Assembly (NCBI GenBank): GCA_051656485.1
Contig: JBOGBZ010000144.1
Span: forward strand, 1 to 6,927
Direction of reading: 5' to 3'
Length of the DNA: 6,927 bases
Source: JBOFDK01 sp051656485
GTDB taxonomy: Bacteria > Bacillota > Clostridia > Lachnospirales > Cellulosilyticaceae
The notes beneath the pieces were generated by a model. It worked only from the letters and a program-made list of their open reading frames with translations. It was not told the origin of the DNA and made no database searches. A program made the translations under genes and the position numbers. How positions within the stretch are numbered: the first letter of the stretch is position 1; the number at the start of each line of letters is the position of its first letter. Positions 1 to 5,675 of the stretch are shown piece by piece.

Positions 1-54
1 CAACAACAATTAAACAATAAAATCCAAGAATTGCTACTTAAACAAGGTGAATAA
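1..54 (+). CDS. C-terminal tail of an upstream gene (partial)
   Basis: Reading from base 1, an open frame runs for 17 codons (QQQLNNKIQELLLKQGE) to a TAA at 52-54. The residues are hydrophilic and Gln/Lys/Glu-rich, like the end of a helical or coiled-coil segment. The start lies outside the window, so the protein cannot be identified. That this is a real gene end rests on amino-acid composition and on the promoter for the next gene beginning only about 30 bases after the stop. It could be chance. Confidence 0.5.
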   Translation, partial: QQQLNNKIQELLLKQGE

Positions 55-88
55 CAACAAAAATCAAAAAGCATAAATATTTTTGTTG
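55..88. repeat. AT-rich 10-bp inverted repeat
   Basis: CAACAAAAAT at 55-64 is matched exactly by its reverse complement ATTTTTGTTG at 79-88, with a 14-base loop. It begins directly after the upstream stop codon and its right arm runs into the -35 element of the channel gene promoter. It may be a weak terminator for the upstream gene (the stem has almost no G:C pairs) or part of an operator. The repeat itself is seen in the sequence; its function is not known. Confidence 0.4.
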
Positions 89-114
89 AAAAGAAACAAA
101 TCTAATGATATACT
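86..114 (+). promoter_or_regulatory. Sigma-A promoter of the formate/nitrite channel gene
   Basis: TTGAAA (86-91), a 17-base spacer and TATACT (109-114) form a near-consensus housekeeping promoter. Transcription should start near 121, just ahead of the Shine-Dalgarno sequence. The upstream ATG at 105 lies inside the -10 region and therefore cannot be the translation start. Confidence 0.75.
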
Positions 115-124
115 CGGTGATTGG

Positions 125-132
125 AAAAGGAG
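125..132 (+). promoter_or_regulatory. Ribosome binding site fixing the channel start at 141
   Basis: AAAAGGAG lies 8 bases before the ATG at 141. It supports that start over the in-frame ATG at 105, which has no such site and overlaps the promoter. Confidence 0.8.
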
Positions 133-140
133 TGTATATC

Positions 141-971
141 ATGTCTAAAAATTATCTAGCACCAAATGAAATTACTGATTATACGATAGTAGGTGGAGAA
201 GCAAAAATTAACCGTAGAAATATGGTTGTATTTTTAATGGCTATTATGGCAGGTGTGTATATTGCATTAGGGGCAATTGCATCATCTACAGCAGCACATG
301 CAATTGCTGATAAAGGTGTAGCTAAGTTAGTAACAGGCGCAGTATTCCCAATTGGACTTATGTTCGTTGTTATCAACGGCGCTGACCTATTTACAGGAAA
401 CTGTCTAATTGCAATGGCTTGTTTTGAAAAACGTGTGAAGTATGTTCAGTTATTCAAAAATTTAGGTATTGTCTTATTAGGAAACTTTATAGGTGCCGTA
501 ACATTTGCTTTTATGCAAGCAAATTCAGGAATGTTTACGATGAGTGATGGTAAATTCGCGGCATATGTATTAAAAACAGCAGAGCATAAAGCGACAATCC
601 CATTTTCAGAGGCACTCATACTTGCGATTATTTGTAATGTATTTGTATGTGCAGGGATTTTAATGATGTATGCAGCTAAAGATATTACAGGTAAAGTATT
701 AGCTGGTTTCTTTGCTATCTTTGCTTTTGCAATTAGTGGCGCAGAGCACGTTGTTGCTAATATGTATTATGTACCAGCAGGTTTATTTACAAAGATGAAC
801 CCAGAGTTAGTAGAGATGTCTGGTATTGCATTAGAAAAGTTAGAAGGTCTTACATGGGGGAATTTCTTCATTAATAACGTTATCCCAGTAACAATTGGTA
901 ACTTTATTGGTGGATTATTCATTGCCGTTATGTATTATCTTATCTATAAAAAATATACAAAAGTAGATTAA
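141..971 (+). CDS. Formate/nitrite transporter (FNT) family channel
   Basis: This is a 276-residue polytopic membrane protein of normal FNT length, about six membrane helices, expected to form a pentameric channel for small monovalent anions (formate, nitrite, hydrosulfide). Family marks are NGADLFTGN at 79-87 (omega-loop signature, Thr85) and the pore histidine in GAEHVVANM (His203, Asn207). With an offset of six from E. coli FocA as I recall its numbering, Leu73, Leu83, Thr85, Lys150, Phe196 and His203 fall where FocA has its constriction and pore residues, which favours a formate-type channel. The start at 141 is chosen from the promoter and the Shine-Dalgarno site. It is a single-gene unit with its own promoter and terminator. 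No pyruvate formate-lyase, nitrite reductase or sulfite reductase gene is adjacent, so the substrate remains uncertain. Confidence 0.93.
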   Translation: MSKNYLAPNEITDYTIVGGEAKINRRNMVVFLMAIMAGVYIALGAIASSTAAHAIADKGVAKLVTGAVFPIGLMFVVINGADLFTGNCLIAMACFEKRVKYVQLFKNLGIVLLGNFIGAVTFAFMQANSGMFTMSDGKFAAYVLKTAEHKATIPFSEALILAIICNVFVCAGILMMYAAKDITGKVLAGFFAIFAFAISGAEHVVANMYYVPAGLFTKMNPELVEMSGIALEKLEGLTWGNFFINNVIPVTIGNFIGGLFIAVMYYLIYKKYTKVD

Positions 972-975
972 TAAA

Positions 976-1021
976 TTATAATAAAAGGGATACCTCCTAG
1001 GAGGTATCCCTTTTATTATAA
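976..1021. terminator. Perfectly palindromic terminator after the channel gene
   Basis: Bases 976-1021 are an exact 46-base palindrome centred between 998 and 999. The G/C core is GGGATACCTCC on the left and its complement on the right, flanked by A-run and T-run (1011-1014 followed by ATTATA). This is an intrinsic terminator that works in either direction on paper. It starts five bases after the channel stop and ends 19 bases before the recombinase ATG. Confidence 0.88.
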
Positions 1022-1040
1022 AATAAATACAGGAGGAAGT

Positions 1041-2009
1041 ATGACAACAACGCAGGCAATCAAGCTGTTTTTAACGAATGTAGCCTATGACGGACATTCT
1101 GTACATACAATCAAGGCCTACCGACAAGACTTAAACCAATGGGAAGGGTGTATCGGTGAAAAGGAACTAGATACGTTATGCTTTGAGGATTTCGAGAAGT
1201 ATTTAAGCTTTTTGCACGGTGAAGGACTGAAAACCACCAGTCTTCGCAGAAAACGTGTGGTGGTGCATCGTTTTTTGAAATATTGTTATGAAAAAAGATT
1301 CTGTGAAGAGCGCTTATATGAATGGATCGATCCTATCAAACTTAAGAAACAAAAAAAGCCTAAGGAAGTCCTCACTTCCAGCGAACTAGGCGAGTTGTGG
1401 CGCTATATCGCTGATGAAATAGAGACTTATGAAGAGCGGATAGGGGAAAGCAATCATTATGATTACTTGTATTATTCGTGGATTCGAAATGCCTTGCTTA
1501 CCAGTGTCTTACTTTACACAGGGTGTCGTGCCACAGAAGCAGTAGCTTTGAAAAAGACCGATAGACAAGAGGAACAAAATGTGCTTGTAATCCTTGCTAA
1601 AGGAAATAAATATAATAGTATACCGATACATGATCAACTACATGAGGCATTTAAGCTGTATGACTCAAGGTTGCAAAAGCTTACCAATGAAGAGATACGA
1701 AGACATCTAGAGAAAAGTCCTTATCTTTTCCCGGCTAGAATGGATGGGAAGCATCATTTGGCCACGAGAACCTTGCATGATTTGATGCTTAAGTACTCGG
1801 AAGTATTAGATCGCCATATTCATGCCCATATCTTTAGGCATACCTTTGCTTCTTATTGTATTGCTGCCAATATGGACATTTCTACAATTTCATCCCTTAT
1901 CTCCCATAGTAACCCAGCCATTACGTTGTCTATTTATACCCACGAGATTGAATCCAATCAGAAGCATCGAGAGATGAAGAAACTGAGGTTTGACGATTTT
2001 GGGGTATGA
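1041..2009 (+). CDS. Tyrosine recombinase / integrase (XerC/D-like)
   Basis: The 322-residue protein has the usual two-part layout. An N-terminal SAM-like core-binding domain spans roughly residues 3-95, and the catalytic domain spans roughly 110-315. All catalytic positions are present: Arg163 (TGCRATE), Lys187 (LAKGNKY), His263 and Arg266 (HAHIFRH), His289 (ISHSN) and the nucleophile Tyr299 (SIYTH). It should be active in DNA strand exchange. It is about 20 residues longer than typical XerC/XerD; much of the excess seems to be an acidic, Tyr-rich stretch near 125-147. The start is supported by AGGAGG at 1031-1036, 4 bases from the ATG. An 80-codon gene follows after 54 bases. No tRNA, att repeat, excisionase or replication gene is visible, so it may be an orphan Xer-like enzyme or a remnant of a mobile element. 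No promoter is visible between the preceding terminator and its start. Confidence 0.93.
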   Translation: MTTTQAIKLFLTNVAYDGHSVHTIKAYRQDLNQWEGCIGEKELDTLCFEDFEKYLSFLHGEGLKTTSLRRKRVVVHRFLKYCYEKRFCEERLYEWIDPIKLKKQKKPKEVLTSSELGELWRYIADEIETYEERIGESNHYDYLYYSWIRNALLTSVLLYTGCRATEAVALKKTDRQEEQNVLVILAKGNKYNSIPIHDQLHEAFKLYDSRLQKLTNEEIRRHLEKSPYLFPARMDGKHHLATRTLHDLMLKYSEVLDRHIHAHIFRHTFASYCIAANMDISTISSLISHSNPAITLSIYTHEIESNQKHREMKKLRFDDFGV

Positions 2010-2022
2010 AAAACAAAAAAAA

Positions 2023-2069
2023 GTGCATCTTAATAAGAGAGCTAGAAAGAAAGGACGATTAAAATGCAC
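2023..2069 (+). promoter_or_regulatory. Possible start-codon-masking hairpin
   Basis: GTGCATCTTAAT (2023-2034) pairs with ATTAAAATGCAC (2058-2069) at 11 of 12 positions. The 23-base loop holds the Shine-Dalgarno AAGGA (2051-2055), and the ATG at 2064-2066 is inside the right arm. In RNA this could hide the start codon of the small gene. The pairing is seen in the sequence; regulation is inference, and the stem is AU-rich. Confidence 0.4.
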
Positions 2070-2306
2070 GAGCAATTCAATGAATTCAAAAACAAATATA
2101 AAGATGGTTATAGATGCATCCATAAACAAGAAGGTAACGCCTATACTTTCACACTAAGAGACTTTAAAAGAGGTAAGATCTGTACCATTTCTACAGATGA
2201 TCGTATGGAAGTAGGGGAAATCGAAGATTTCTTAGATAAACTTCATGAAATCCAAAAAAAGACAGGTCATGACTGTATTTGTACAGGACATGAATGTGAT
2301 GATTAA
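2064..2306 (+). CDS. Small cysteine-rich hypothetical protein
   Basis: This 80-residue soluble protein has no signal peptide or membrane segment, and I do not recognise its family. The start has AAGGA 8 bases upstream. The middle (about 24-45) looks like a short beta-rich section; about 46-67 is a likely amphipathic helix (EVGEIEDFLDKLHEIQKK). The tail ends in HDCICTGHECDD, giving Cys71, Cys73, Cys78 plus His69 and His76, with further cysteines at 18 and 40. This cluster could bind a metal ion or form disulfides. It follows the recombinase by 54 bases with no terminator between, and its own terminator comes right after, so the two are probably co-transcribed. Whether it assists the recombinase is unknown. 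That it is a real gene is supported by the ribosome binding site, codon pattern and terminator. Confidence 0.75.
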   Translation: MHEQFNEFKNKYKDGYRCIHKQEGNAYTFTLRDFKRGKICTISTDDRMEVGEIEDFLDKLHEIQKKTGHDCICTGHECDD

Positions 2307-2314
2307 GAACAGAT

Positions 2315-2347
2315 AAACGCTTAGGATACGTCCTAGGCGTTTTATTT
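2315..2347 (+). terminator. Intrinsic terminator after the small cysteine-rich gene
   Basis: A 12-bp stem, AAACGCTTAGGA (2315-2326) against TCCTAGGCGTTT (2331-2342), has one U-G wobble, a TACG loop and a T-rich tail to 2347. It starts eight bases after the stop codon and closes the recombinase unit. Confidence 0.85.
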
Positions 2348-2382
2348 GTCAATACAAAACAGTTTTTGAAATCATTGCTTAT

Positions 2383-2388
2383 TATAAT
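2383..2388 (+). promoter_or_regulatory. Candidate -10 element for the secreted DUF3298-type gene
   Basis: A consensus TATAAT sits 56 bases before the ATG at 2445, in the only gap where a promoter for this gene could lie. No good -35 is found at 16-18 bases: the region reads as CAGTTT-like, and TTGAAA at 2366-2371 is only 11 bases away. The promoter may be weak, activator-dependent or use another sigma factor. Confidence 0.4.
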
Positions 2389-2444
2389 CTGAGCAGATAA
2401 AGCTCATACTAACTTTGTAACTTCATTGACAGGGGGAATTAAAA

Positions 2445-3194
2445 ATGGTTAAAAAAGCATTGTTTACCTTTCTTATTCTACCAATGATTTTCACAAATAT
2501 GTGTTATGCCAAAGAAAAAGAAACAGAGAATACACCGGGAAATGCGATTTTTGTCATGGCAATACCACAAGAGATAGAAGTGCAACAACATGTTGTAGAT
2601 AAAACAGGAAAAAACTTAACGATTCATGCTACAGTGCCAACGATTAAAGGGCTCCCAGACAAACGATTTGAGCGGAAAATAAATAAGTATTTTAAGACGA
2701 GAATTGTAGATCTACAAAAACAATTGCAAAATGAGAGACCCAGTAAGTTGTCAAACCAAGAGAAAGTAGTTTATGAAGTTATAAGTAACTATCACTTAGA
2801 AGATAGTATGGGACATTTGCTAACTGTGGAATTGTTTGACTACTTATACACAGGTGGCGCACATGGTTTTCCTTATCAATCCTATAAGGTTATCGACGTA
2901 AGTGAAAATCAAGTCCTCACACTTAAAGCTTTGTTTGATGAAAAGGTGAATTATAAAGAGCAAATAGGGGAGCTTATTCATCAACAAATAGAAGAACGGA
3001 AAAAAGAAGGACAAGTTTTTTATGATGACTTGTCTCAGGCGTTGACGATGAATGAGGATGAAAGATTTTATATTCGTCCTAACGGAGATTTGGTTATTAT
3101 ATTTAATGTATATGAAATTGCATCTTATGCTTCAGGCGTTGTAGAGTTCGTGCTCCCTAAAGATCAATTAACAGGATATCGCTATAGCGATTAA
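2445..3194 (+). CDS. Secreted DUF4163/DUF3298-type (RsiV/PdaC-like) protein
   Basis: The 249-residue precursor starts with a signal peptide: KK, a hydrophobic stretch to about residue 19, and a likely type I cleavage after CYA (22). Cys20 is not in a convincing lipobox. The mature part fits the DUF4163 plus DUF3298 arrangement. An N-terminal region with IHATVPTIKGLPD leads to the hallmark GGAHG at 137-141, then LKALFDE (160-166) and the C-terminal strand pair FYIRPNGDLVIIFNVYEIASYASG (about 208-231). These domains occur in the extracellular part of B. subtilis RsiV, which binds lysozyme, and beside the deacetylase domain of PdaC. Here neither a cytoplasmic anti-sigma segment nor an enzyme domain is present, so it is a stand-alone exported protein of unknown role. 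AGGGGGA at 2431-2437 supports the start. It lies alone between two terminators. Confidence 0.85.
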   Translation: MVKKALFTFLILPMIFTNMCYAKEKETENTPGNAIFVMAIPQEIEVQQHVVDKTGKNLTIHATVPTIKGLPDKRFERKINKYFKTRIVDLQKQLQNERPSKLSNQEKVVYEVISNYHLEDSMGHLLTVELFDYLYTGGAHGFPYQSYKVIDVSENQVLTLKALFDEKVNYKEQIGELIHQQIEERKKEGQVFYDDLSQALTMNEDERFYIRPNGDLVIIFNVYEIASYASGVVEFVLPKDQLTGYRYSD

Positions 3195-3230
3195 AACAAA
3201 GAGCCTACCATCAGGTATAGGCTCTTTGTT
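3195..3230. terminator. Terminator after the DUF3298-type gene
   Basis: AACAAAGAGCCTA (3195-3207) pairs perfectly with TAGGCTCTTTGTT (3218-3230); two more C-G pairs can form across a bulge. It begins at the base after the stop codon. The T-run on the plus strand is short (CTCTTTGTTATG), so termination may be partial. The next promoter's -35 starts only four bases beyond the stem. Confidence 0.75.
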
Positions 3231-3233
3231 ATG

Positions 3234-3262
3234 TTGAAAAACAAGGACAAATATAGTATAAT
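3234..3262 (+). promoter_or_regulatory. Consensus sigma-A promoter of the membrane protein/BMP operon
   Basis: TTGAAA (3234-3239), a 17-base spacer and a perfect TATAAT (3257-3262) make this one of the best promoter matches in the window. The start of transcription is expected near 3269, about 19 bases before the first ATG. It excludes the in-frame ATG at 3231 as a start. Confidence 0.82.
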
Positions 3263-3272
3263 TTGGGGTATT

Positions 3273-3281
3273 AAAGGGGGG
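3273..3281 (+). promoter_or_regulatory. Ribosome binding site fixing the start at 3288
   Basis: AAAGGGGGG lies 6 bases before the ATG at 3288. Together with the promoter just upstream it rules out the longer reading from 3231. Confidence 0.75.
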
Positions 3282-3287
3282 AAAGAA

Positions 3288-3647
3288 ATGTCAAATAAGA
3301 TACATACACACACTAAAAGGAAGTTGCATTTAGGAAGACTCACCATGTGTGTATCAATACTTGTGATATTTTGTGCGGTCACATTATATGGTATTCACAC
3401 ATATACCAATCCGAGCATATATGGTAAATGGTGCTCTTTAGAAACGAATAAAACCATTGAATTTAAAAAAGATGGCAAAGTCATATTGCAAGACAGTAGC
3501 CAAAAACCTACCTTTAAACTTTTGGAGCCTCATCAGATGAGTTATAGTGTTGAACAAAAAGTTTTTGATATGTATTATGCTTTAGAGGGTCGAGAGTTAA
3601 AATGGGGTATGGATGAAACGAATGTAGAATCTTTTAAACGCAAATAA
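3288..3647 (+). CDS. Small single-pass membrane protein with GxW (DUF5640-like) domain
   Basis: The protein is 119 residues. A basic N-terminus (KIHTHTKRK, about 4-12) precedes one hydrophobic segment at about 18-38, so by the positive-inside rule the C-terminal part should face outward. The outer part opens with IYGKWCSLETNKTIEFKKDG (44-63), the GxW...leFkkDG pattern of small lipocalin-like or DUF5640-type domains. It ends with the matching strand pattern YALEGRELKW...VESFKRK. Such domains are common in Clostridia and rarely have an assigned function. The family call is by pattern only. The start was chosen from the promoter at 3234-3262 and the Shine-Dalgarno site. The next gene begins 17 bases after the stop with no terminator between, so the two form an operon. 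Confidence 0.8.
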   Translation: MSNKIHTHTKRKLHLGRLTMCVSILVIFCAVTLYGIHTYTNPSIYGKWCSLETNKTIEFKKDGKVILQDSSQKPTFKLLEPHQMSYSVEQKVFDMYYALEGRELKWGMDETNVESFKRK

Positions 3648-3664
3648 AATAAAGAGGTGGATGA

Positions 3665-5629
3665 ATGAACCAATTCGAACTTGAAGGTGTATATGAACAA
3701 GCAATCAAAAGCGCAAAACAAGCTTGGAATGCTTTAGTGAATAAAGGTGAAATAGGGAACTTACCTTCTTTGGATGGTATTGTTCAGCAGACAGACGTTG
3801 CTTCTGAAGTTCCTTTAGGATTGGTTGAAGTACCGTTAAATAAAATAATAGGAACCTATACCCATTCGAGAAGTGTTGCTTTTGCCCATAATTTTATGCC
3901 ACTTATGGGTGCACAGACAGAATTTGCGACCAAATGGATGCACTTATATCAAGCGCATATCGAAGAAGGTATACGCGAACCATTAAAAGTTTATGAATAC
4001 TTGAATCGCTTTTTTGTTGTGGAAGGCAATAAACGTGTAAGTGTTCTGAAATTTGTAGGGGCAACATCTTTTAATGCTTATGTAATGAGACTCGTCCCTA
4101 AAAGAGATGCTCAGAGTAAGGTAAATACGATTTATTATGAGTTTATGGATTTCTATAAGAAAACCCAGCTCAATACCATTTGGTTTACTCAAGAAGGGCG
4201 TTTTGAAGAACTTTATAAGTTTATACAGAACTACAGTGTGATTAACGCGATGCTAGAAACTAAAGAAAAGACTTTTATTTCTAACGTGTATCGTCCTTTT
4301 AGAACCATTTATTTGAGAGAAGGTGGTCAGCGCCTACCTATTACTACAGGAGATGCTTTCTTGAACTTCCTAAAAATCTATGGGTTACCAGATGAAGTCA
4401 CTGAAAATGCTCATAAAAAATATATCGTCAAGCTCATTGAAGAATTACAGGTTATCGAAAAAGAAGAAGTCAATGTCAAGACAGATACTTTAGAGACACC
4501 GAGAAAGAAAAGAGTCTTTTCGACACTTAGTGAACTCATGAGTCCGAAAAAGACATTACGTATTGCTTTTGTTTATGCAAAGGCTCCTGAAAGATCAGGG
4601 TGGGCGTATAGTCATGAGTTGGGACGTCTGCATATCGACAATATTTTTAAAGGCCAGATCCAAACCACTAAAATTATCGATGTTCCAGAAAGTCCAGAGG
4701 CATATGGGGTATTAGAAAAGTTAGCGAAAGAAAAGTATGACATTGTCTTTACAACAAGTCCAACTTTTGTAGCACCTGCCTTAAAAGCAGCGATGCAATA
4801 TCCAGCGACTAAATTCTTCAATTGTGCAGCTACCCATTCGTATAAGTCATTGACCCTTTACTTTGGGCGTATTCATGAACCGAGATTTTTATTGGGAATG
4901 ATTGCAGGTGCTATGACAAAAACCAACACCATTGGCTATATTGCACCGTATCCTATTTCAGAGGTAGTCTCAAGTATTAATGCCTTCACCTTAGGAGCAA
5001 GGGCGGTTAATCCTTATGTCAAAGTTAAAGCTATGTGGACTTATAGATGGGATAACCCTGAACAAGGCAAAGATGTGGCACGTAAGATGAAGGAAATAAA
5101 CGTGGATATTATTTCAAATGAAGATTTACCTATTCCACAAGATATGTCGAAGGAATACGGCATTTATAGCATTGGTGAAAATGAGCTCGATAAAAAACAT
5201 TATGCCATGGCTATATGGAACTGGGGCGTTTTCTATGAGAAAGTTATTCGTAATATATTAAGTGGGGTATGGAAGACGGTGACAGATATCTCAGCTAACG
5301 AAGAAGCACCGCTTAATTTCTGGCTGGGTATGAATACAGGTATTGTGGATGTGCTGTATTCAAACAGACAAATTAATCCTCAGATGAAGTATCTTATTGA
5401 AGGGGTAAAAAGTGCCATTACACGTAACGAATTTAATGTTTTTACAGGTCCTATCTACGACCAAAATAATAAGCTTCGTGTAAAGACAGGCGAAGTGTGC
5501 GATTATGAAGACATTATCCATATGGACTGGTTGGTAGACGGCGTAGAAGGCGAATTGCCAAATAATGCAGACCTAAAACCTACAGATCCATTTTCTTATA
5601 TGAAAAACATTGTTCATACGAAACAATAA
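3665..5629 (+). CDS. ParB-like domain fused to BMP/PnrA-type ligand-binding domain
   Basis: A 654-residue two-domain protein. The N-terminal part (about 50-145) has a ParB/sulfiredoxin-like pattern: VPLNKIIGT (56-64), SR at 68-69, then the box-II-like FVVEGNKRVSV (117-127). A helical region and a charged linker (about 265-295, rich in Glu/Lys) follow. From about 296 to 633 runs a basic membrane protein (BMP, PnrA-like) periplasmic-binding fold: LRIAFVYAKAPERSGWAYSH, DIVFTTSP (359-366), FLLGMIAGAMTKTNTIGYIA (408-427), INAFTLGARAVNP (438-450). The WAYSHELGR and PISEVVSSINAF patterns resemble the purine-binding subgroup of BMP proteins. There is no signal peptide, lipobox or membrane helix, so it should be cytoplasmic, unlike ordinary ABC-transporter BMP lipoproteins, and no permease or ATPase gene is next to it. 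AGAGGTGG at 3653-3660 supports the start. It is the second gene of its operon. A nucleoside- or purine-responsive regulator is an inference. Confidence 0.88.
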   Translation: MNQFELEGVYEQAIKSAKQAWNALVNKGEIGNLPSLDGIVQQTDVASEVPLGLVEVPLNKIIGTYTHSRSVAFAHNFMPLMGAQTEFATKWMHLYQAHIEEGIREPLKVYEYLNRFFVVEGNKRVSVLKFVGATSFNAYVMRLVPKRDAQSKVNTIYYEFMDFYKKTQLNTIWFTQEGRFEELYKFIQNYSVINAMLETKEKTFISNVYRPFRTIYLREGGQRLPITTGDAFLNFLKIYGLPDEVTENAHKKYIVKLIEELQVIEKEEVNVKTDTLETPRKKRVFSTLSELMSPKKTLRIAFVYAKAPERSGWAYSHELGRLHIDNIFKGQIQTTKIIDVPESPEAYGVLEKLAKEKYDIVFTTSPTFVAPALKAAMQYPATKFFNCAATHSYKSLTLYFGRIHEPRFLLGMIAGAMTKTNTIGYIAPYPISEVVSSINAFTLGARAVNPYVKVKAMWTYRWDNPEQGKDVARKMKEINVDIISNEDLPIPQDMSKEYGIYSIGENELDKKHYAMAIWNWGVFYEKVIRNILSGVWKTVTDISANEEAPLNFWLGMNTGIVDVLYSNRQINPQMKYLIEGVKSAITRNEFNVFTGPIYDQNNKLRVKTGEVCDYEDIIHMDWLVDGVEGELPNNADLKPTDPFSYMKNIVHTKQ

Positions 5630-5633
5630 ACGA

Positions 5634-5675
5634 AAAAAGCAGATTCCTAATGTGTGATTTAGGAGTCTGCTTTTT
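5634..5675. terminator. Bidirectional terminator shared by convergent genes
   Basis: A 17-bp stem pairs 5634-5650 with 5659-5675 with one T-G wobble and an 8-base loop (TGTGTGAT). On the plus strand it ends in TTTTT and on the minus strand in a run of six T, so it can stop both the BMP operon and the phosphoesterase. The last codons and stop (5659-5661) of the minus-strand gene lie inside the right arm. Confidence 0.88.

Noticed and set aside
105..140. Longer N-terminus for the channel protein starting at the ATG at 105
   Set aside because: That ATG lies within the -10 region of the promoter, before the expected transcript start, and has no ribosome binding site; the ATG at 141 has both.
1890..2129. 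Minus-strand open frame across the end of the recombinase and the start of the small gene
   Set aside because: It is antisense to two better-supported genes, has no convincing ribosome binding site and crosses the recombinase stop region.
3231..3287. Longer N-terminus for the small membrane protein starting at 3231
   Set aside because: The stretch contains the whole promoter and the Shine-Dalgarno site for the ATG at 3288.
3191..3382. Minus-strand open frame over the membrane protein promoter
   Set aside because: It overlaps a terminator, a consensus promoter and the start of a real gene, and has no family resemblance.
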